Part shown: positions 59,623-64,000 of the stretch, piece by piece
Numbering within the stretch: position 1 is the first letter of the stretch
How the letters are laid out: each line of letters opens with the position of its first letter
Source: Paenibacillus faecis
GTDB lineage: Bacteria > Bacillota > Bacilli > Paenibacillales > Paenibacillaceae
Length of the DNA: 64,000 nt
Assembly: GCF_008084145.1 (NCBI RefSeq)
Contig: NZ_VSDO01000006.1
Coordinates: 530,489-594,488, forward strand
Direction: 5' to 3'
The notes under the pieces: model-generated
Told to the model about the DNA's origin: nothing
Seen by the model: only the letters and a program-made list of their open reading frames with translations
The model's database searches: none
Made by a program: the position numbers and the translations under genes

Positions 59623-59758
59623 ATCCGCCAATCCTTTCAGTTCAATCTATGGATAACCAATACTCTCTATTGGCATAGTCGTCCTATCTTAAATTACGTT
59701 CCACCGAACAAAGCGTTTCATAAAAAATTGCGCGGCAAAATGGAAAATACTTGTCCGA

Positions 59759-60334
59759 TTAATTCATTTTGTGCTCGAGTTTTTTCCGCAGAAATTCACG
59801 TCCCCGGTGAACACGGGTTTTTACCGTTGTCACCGGCATGTCCAACACGTCCCCGATTTCCTGCAGCGACAGATCCTGCAAATAGCGCAGCACAATAACC
59901 GACTTATATTTCGCGGGCAGGCCTTCGATCGCCTGGTGAATCATCTGCTGCGTCTCGGACAGCAAATACTCCGATTCCGGCGTTCTTTCGTCTCCGGGAA
60001 TCAAGGTATAGCCGTCCATCCCCTCCTGATCGTTTACCTCAGCGTCCAGATAATAGCTGGGCTTTCTTTTGCGTAATCGATCGATACAGAGGTTCGTTGC
60101 AATCCGGTAAATCCATGTGGAGAATTTCTGTTTGTCGTCGTATCGGTGAAAATTTTTATAAACGCGAAGAAAAGCCTCCTGAACGATGTCCTCGGCTTCG
60201 TGCCGATTGGACAACATCCGGTATGCCAGATGAAAAATCTTATCCTTATATAAATCAACGAGCTCGGCAAAAGCACCCTGATCCCCTTTACGGGCCAGCT
60301 TCACCAGTCTCGCTTCAAAATGGTCCACCACCAT
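59759..60334 (-). CDS. sigW: ECF RNA polymerase sigma factor SigW
   Basis: 191 residues. Region 2 (about 20-88: LVDLYKDKIFHLAYRMLSNR, EDIVQEAFLRVYKNFHRYDD, FSTWIYRIATNLCIDRLRKR) and region 4 (about 130-185: GLPAKYKSVIVLRYLQDLSL, IGDVLDMPVTTVKTRVHRGR) are clear. SigW controls envelope-stress and antimicrobial-resistance genes. ATG 60334 follows GGGGGA. The gap to rsiW is 136 bases. No textbook AAAC/CGT autoregulatory promoter was recognised upstream. Confidence 0.94.
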   Translation of the reverse strand: MVVDHFEARLVKLARKGDQGAFAELVDLYKDKIFHLAYRMLSNRHEAEDIVQEAFLRVYKNFHRYDDKQKFSTWIYRIATNLCIDRLRKRKPSYYLDAEVNDQEGMDGYTLIPGDERTPESEYLLSETQQMIHQAIEGLPAKYKSVIVLRYLQDLSLQEIGDVLDMPVTTVKTRVHRGREFLRKKLEHKMN

Positions 60335-60509
60335 ATGTTCCCCCAAATCCTTGGATGGGCGTAATCGGGACACCTGTTAATCCGGCCTTCCGTTTCCCGA
60401 GCCCTCTAACGTAACTCCGGCCGTCGGCACTTCATTCAAATGTTAATTCAACTCTATGTAAATTGCAATACCATTCCCGCATCTCGCGATTATCAAAATT
60501 CCCGGATAT

Positions 60510-60553
60510 AAAACAAGCCGGTACCTTCTCCTTAAGGAGAGGACCGACTTGTT
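60510..60553 (-). terminator. Terminator of ppc
   Basis: On the minus strand ACAAGTCGGTCCTCTCC pairs with GGAGAAGGTACCGGCTTGT around TTAA, with a few mismatches, then TTTTAT. It starts 35 bases after the ppc stop. Confidence 0.8.
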
Positions 60554-60587
60554 TGTGGCTTATATGGTCACGTGAACATGCAGCGAA

Positions 60588-63383
60588 TCAACCCGTATTC
60601 CGAAGCCCGGCAGCGATGCCGTTAATGGTAAGGAGTACTTCACGCAGCAAAACCGGGTCGTCCTGCCCCGCTTCGCGGATGGCCCGCAATTCAAGAAGCA
60701 GCTGTACTTGCAGATAGCTTAGCGGGTCCACATACGGATTCCGCTGTTTGATGGATTCCTGAAGCCCCGGGTTGGTGTCCAAAATTTCCGTTACCCCGGT
60801 AATCTTCAGAATCATCTCCTTGGTAAGCAAGAATTCCTGTTCTATCTGCCCGAGAATCCGTTCCTTCGCTTCCGCGTCGTTGCACATCTTGGCATATTCC
60901 TTGGCGATCACGAGATCCGCCTTGATTAGGGCAAATTGCAGCGTGTCGATCAAGGATTTAAAGAACGTGGAATTCTGGTACATTTCTTGAAGCACTTTCA
61001 GGTTCTCTTCTTTGCCTTGGTAATACGTGTATAAGCCCGTTCCCGCAGCGTACCAGGCCGGGAACAAGTACCGGCTCTGCGTCCAAGCGAAGACCCACGG
61101 GATCGCCCGTAAATCTTCAAAGCGGTCGCTATTTTTACGTTTGGATGGTCTGGAGCCGATATTCAGTTCGCCGACTTCCCCAAGCGGTGTCGATTCTTTG
61201 AAGAATTTAAGGAAGTCCGGCTCACGGAATACCAAATCCTGATACTTTTTAAGCGATATTTCCGAGATTCCGGCGATAATCTCGTCCCACTTGTCCTCTT
61301 CCGGATTGTGGTTTGTCCGCAGCTTAGCCTGAATCGCCGAAGTAATCAGCGCCGATGTGGCGGTTTCCAGACTGCGGTAGGCGATGCCTTTTAACGAGTA
61401 ACGGGAGGAGATCACTTCGCCCTGCTCGGTGATTTTGATGCCTCCGCCGATCGTTTCGGGAGGTTGTACCAGAATGCTGCGGTTCAATGGCATACCGCCG
61501 CGTCCGAGCGCGCCGCCCCGGCCATGGAAGAATTTCAGCTTCACGCCGAATTCTTTGGCCGCTGCCGTAATCTGTTTCAAAGCGACCCGAAGCTCCCAGT
61601 TCGCGGTGACTACGCCGCCGTCTTTGTTGCTGTCGGAGTAGCCCAGCATAATTTCCTGCAAGTCGTTCATAGCCGATACGGATTGGCGATAGATCGGCAT
61701 ATTGAACAGGCGGCGCATGATGCCCGGTGCTGCATGCAGATCATCAATCGTTTCAAAGAGCGGGACGGATTGCAGTGTGCATACGACCGTTCCGTCGGCT
61801 TCTTTACGGAAAAGGCCGACTTCCTTCGCGAAGACCATAACCTCCAGAATGTCGCTCGCCGCTTCGGTCATACTAATCAGGTAGCTCGTGATACAATGCT
61901 TCCCGAACTCTTTTTGCGCCTGAAAAACGGTCCGGTATACATTCAAGCACTCTGTCGTGCTTTCGCTGTATTCCTGGTAAGGCGAGGTAAGCGGGCGTGG
62001 ATCGTTTAATAGACGTTCCAGCAGTGCTACCTTCTCATCTTCATTCAGCTCCGCATAGTTGCTGACAATATTCATGTTCGCCAAAACTTCCGTCATGGCG
62101 TTCTCGTGTTCCTTGCTATGCTGACGTATATCCAAGGTAGCGGTATGGAACCCGAAGAGTTCCACCATACGGATCAGTTTCTTGATGTGCGTATCCGCAA
62201 CATAGTCCGCGTAATGGTGGCGCAAGCTGCGGTCAATAATTTTCAGATCTTCGATCAAGCCGTTCACATCGGCGTAACGCTCGGAAGTGTCTTTCTTCGA
62301 ATCGTCCAGTACGTTATGAAGCTTCTCTGTCATGTAGGTAAGCTTGATGCGATACGGTTCCTTCTCATTGTTCCACTGCGGCGTTTTCTTCAGGGTGACT
62401 TGCAGGCGGTCTCTTTGAATCGATGCAAGCAGTTCATCCGTTACGTCGACAATCGTTGTGCTGAAGCTGAGGTACTTGAACAGCTCGGACAATTGACCTT
62501 GATACTCGCGAATCGCGAGCTTGCGCTGCATTCTCAGCGTCTCCCAAGTTACGTTGGCCGTTACGGACGGATTGCCGTCGCGGTCGCCACCGATCCATGA
62601 ACCGAAGCGCAGGTACGTGGGAACGTGCCACAAGTGCTCCGGATAATACTTCGAGAGGCAGCGCTCCAGTTCTTGATAAACCTCGGGCAGGACATGAAAT
62701 AATGTTTCGTGAAAATAGTACATCCCATTCCGCACTTCATCCAGCACGGTCGGTTTACGGTCACGCAGCTCGTCGGTTTGCCAAAGGGTAATAACCTCGT
62801 TTAGAAGCTTCTCCCTTAGCTGCTCGCGCTCACGGAAAGTCAAGGTCGGGTTATCGAGCTGCATCACATCGTCGGCAATTCGCTTATGAATATCCAAGAT
62901 TGCACGGCGCATCGCTTCTGTCGGATGAGCTGTCATGACCAGCTCCAGGGACATGCCCTCCAAAATTTCCTGCGCCTCACTAAAGGAAAAGCCCTGCTCT
63001 TTCAAATCTTTGACTGCGGCTTCGATGGAGCCGGTTTGTACCGCTTCACCCGCGGAACGTTCATAATCCCGTTTCCGACGAATCCGATGGTTCTGTTCAG
63101 CAATGTTTACCAATTGAAAATAAATGGCGAATGCTCGGATTACTTGGTGTCGGATTTCCGGCTCGAGGGAATTGATCATTCCCTTGAACTCTTCATGGAG
63201 TTCCGGCAAAAACACGGCACGCAATGATTTACTGGCTTCACGAATCTTCTCGACAATATCCAAGAGTTCATTGCCGCCCTGATGAACCAGGACCTCTCCT
63301 AGAATATTGCCCAAAAAACGTATATCGCGCCGAAGAAGGTTATTGGTGTTCGATTTGCCGGCTGCTACCGTTAATTCCGTCAT
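60588..63383 (-). CDS. ppc: Phosphoenolpyruvate carboxylase
   Basis: 931 residues, full length. The catalytic histidine is in LVMTAHPTEAMRR (about 150), the second signature is GYSDSNKDGGVVTANWEL (about 575), and the glycine-rich FHGRGGALGRGGMP loop lies near 615. The C-terminus is QxNTG-like (LRNTG), where the terminal residues bind aspartate for feedback inhibition. It makes oxaloacetate to replenish the TCA cycle. ATG 63383 follows GGGGGAG by 4-5 bases. It is monocistronic, with its own terminator. Confidence 0.96.
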   Translation of the reverse strand: MTELTVAAGKSNTNNLLRRDIRFLGNILGEVLVHQGGNELLDIVEKIREASKSLRAVFLPELHEEFKGMINSLEPEIRHQVIRAFAIYFQLVNIAEQNHRIRRKRDYERSAGEAVQTGSIEAAVKDLKEQGFSFSEAQEILEGMSLELVMTAHPTEAMRRAILDIHKRIADDVMQLDNPTLTFREREQLREKLLNEVITLWQTDELRDRKPTVLDEVRNGMYYFHETLFHVLPEVYQELERCLSKYYPEHLWHVPTYLRFGSWIGGDRDGNPSVTANVTWETLRMQRKLAIREYQGQLSELFKYLSFSTTIVDVTDELLASIQRDRLQVTLKKTPQWNNEKEPYRIKLTYMTEKLHNVLDDSKKDTSERYADVNGLIEDLKIIDRSLRHHYADYVADTHIKKLIRMVELFGFHTATLDIRQHSKEHENAMTEVLANMNIVSNYAELNEDEKVALLERLLNDPRPLTSPYQEYSESTTECLNVYRTVFQAQKEFGKHCITSYLISMTEAASDILEVMVFAKEVGLFRKEADGTVVCTLQSVPLFETIDDLHAAPGIMRRLFNMPIYRQSVSAMNDLQEIMLGYSDSNKDGGVVTANWELRVALKQITAAAKEFGVKLKFFHGRGGALGRGGMPLNRSILVQPPETIGGGIKITEQGEVISSRYSLKGIAYRSLETATSALITSAIQAKLRTNHNPEEDKWDEIIAGISEISLKKYQDLVFREPDFLKFFKESTPLGEVGELNIGSRPSKRKNSDRFEDLRAIPWVFAWTQSRYLFPAWYAAGTGLYTYYQGKEENLKVLQEMYQNSTFFKSLIDTLQFALIKADLVIAKEYAKMCNDAEAKERILGQIEQEFLLTKEMILKITGVTEILDTNPGLQESIKQRNPYVDPLSYLQVQLLLELRAIREAGQDDPVLLREVLLTINGIAAGLRNTG

Positions 63384-63713
63384 ATTTCTCCCCCATTTCA
63401 TCCCTATTCCGTCTCTAAAAGCTTTCCTACCATAATACAATAAACTTCCCTGAAAATCTTCACTTTATTTGTAAGGAATTTAAAGGAAAGCGGAAGAGCC
63501 TTGCCGAGTACATGCCGCAGCTCCCGATTGAAGTGAACCAAAGAAGATGACGCCTGGCATCCTATTTGGCGAAATGGATAGGTAACATTGAGCTTACCCC
63601 GAGTGATAACCCTCTAATTACCCTAACACGGTGAAGCAGTAAAATTCAAGATTAAAAAAAACTCCGCTTATAACAAAAAACATCATCGAACGGATGATGT
63701 TACTGTCATAAAG
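63384..63713. other. Intergenic region between ppc and the tRNA cluster
   Basis: This 330-base region should hold the ppc promoter (AT-rich 63420-63480; TATTAT near 63436 is possible but has no good -35) and the tRNA terminator at 63674-63701. No gene or repeat was recognised in the rest. Confidence 0.5.
63674..63701 (-). terminator. Terminator after the tRNA cluster
   Basis: ACATCATC and GATGATGT pair around CGTTC and the minus strand ends in six T. It is 13 bases downstream of the tRNA-Gly 3' end. Confidence 0.85.
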
Positions 63714-63787
63714 TGGAGCGGGTGATGGGAATCGAACCCACGCTACCAGCTTGGAAGGCTGGAGTTCTACCATTGAACTACACCCGC
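63714..63787 (-). tRNA. tRNA-Gly (TCC)
   Basis: 74 bases with encoded CCA. Acceptor GCGGGTG/CACCCGC, D-arm TAGTTCAATGGTAGAAC, anticodon loop CTTCCAA with anticodon TCC, and T-loop GGTTCGATTCC are all present on the minus strand. Confidence 0.97.
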
Positions 63788-63796
63788 ACCTTATAA

Positions 63797-63873
63797 TGGT
63801 CGGGACGACACGATTCGAACATGCGACCCCCTGGTCCCAAACCAGGTGCTCTACCAAGCTGAGCTACGTCCCG
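63797..63873 (-). tRNA. tRNA-Pro (TGG)
   Basis: 77 bases with encoded CCA. Acceptor CGGGACG/CGTCCCG, anticodon loop TTTGGGA with anticodon TGG, and T-loop TGTTCGAATCG. It lies 9 bases upstream of tRNA-Gly in one transcript. Confidence 0.97.
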
Positions 63874-63907
63874 TAATAAGATGGTTACCCATTATGAAAT
63901 TGAAAAG

Positions 63908-63984
63908 TGGCGCGCCCTAAGAGATTCGAACTCCTGACCTTTTGATTCGTAGTCAAACGCTCTATCCAGCTGAGCTAAGGGCGC
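63908..63984 (-). tRNA. tRNA-Arg (ACG)
   Basis: 77 bases with encoded CCA. Acceptor GCGCCCT/AGGGCGC, anticodon loop CTACGAA with anticodon ACG (A34 edited to inosine by TadA), T-loop AGTTCGAATCT. It is the first of three tRNAs visible; the cluster may continue beyond the window. Confidence 0.97.
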
Positions 63985-64000
63985 GTATTATGGAGCGGAC

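Noticed and set aside
63480..63600. Possible gene remnant between ppc and the tRNAs
   Set aside because: Short frames on both strands show no recognisable family and no start signals.

Overview
The window looks like part of the chromosome of a Paenibacillus-type member of the Bacillota. Evidence: strong AGGAGG-type ribosome binding sites, a T-box leader on thrS, a glmS ribozyme, the sigW-rsiW-cdaA-cdaR-glmM-glmS gene order, CcpA-type cre sites, PBSX-type tail genes, and many carbohydrate and small-molecule regulator/transporter pairs. No rRNA, oriC genes, integrase, transposase or cas genes were seen.

Layout. (1) 1-4.9 kb: cytoplasmic glycosidase operon (GH2, GH43) divergent from an ArsR-type regulator. 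(2) 4.9-12.6 kb: EamA exporter, metallo-beta-lactamase-fold hydrolase, DUF2500 protein, short-chain dehydrogenase divergent from a WYL regulator, TVP38-type membrane protein, and a MarR plus ring-cleaving dioxygenase operon with a clear operator. (3) 13.0-24.0 kb: a minus-strand operon for a contractile phage-tail-like particle (terminator, sheath, tube, frameshifted chaperone, tape measure, LysM, baseplate hub/wedge, fibre), with no head, packaging, integration or lysis genes. A response regulator and a convergent histidine kinase adjoin it; a large nested palindrome lies between. (4) 26.4-35.6 kb: MFS exporter with a winged-helix regulator, ThuA divergent from AraC, XRE-cupin, YbaK, UvrD-like helicase, acetyltransferase, UPF0060. 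(5) 35.8-42.9 kb: methyltransferase, YjbR, PanE, ThrS with T-box, a scarred region with an acetyltransferase remnant, and a YcdB-domain protein. (6) 43.0-52.2 kb: sugar ABC importer under a cre site, CMD plus aldo/keto reductase divergent from TetR, and an MFS/MerR/alcohol dehydrogenase regulon with three copies of one operator. (7) 52.4-63.4 kb: envelope stress and c-di-AMP/amino-sugar block, then ppc. (8) 63.7-64 kb: tRNA-Gly, tRNA-Pro and tRNA-Arg.

The most unusual signal is in non-coding DNA. Three intergenic regions (5186-5373, 12704-12893, 29087-29276) each hold exactly four ~25-bp palindromes with almost the same geometry (start-to-start 50-52, 61-62, 51 bp, close to 5, 6 and 5 helical turns). 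Two share sequence and are both exactly 190 bp; the third uses an unrelated palindrome in the same layout. I do not recall a described element of this type.

The longer stretches without genes are 4914-5702, 12574-13045, 28962-29374, 40231-40891, 52140-52473, 54307-54965 and 63384-63713. Each is described below; apart from the listed elements I see nothing supportable in them.
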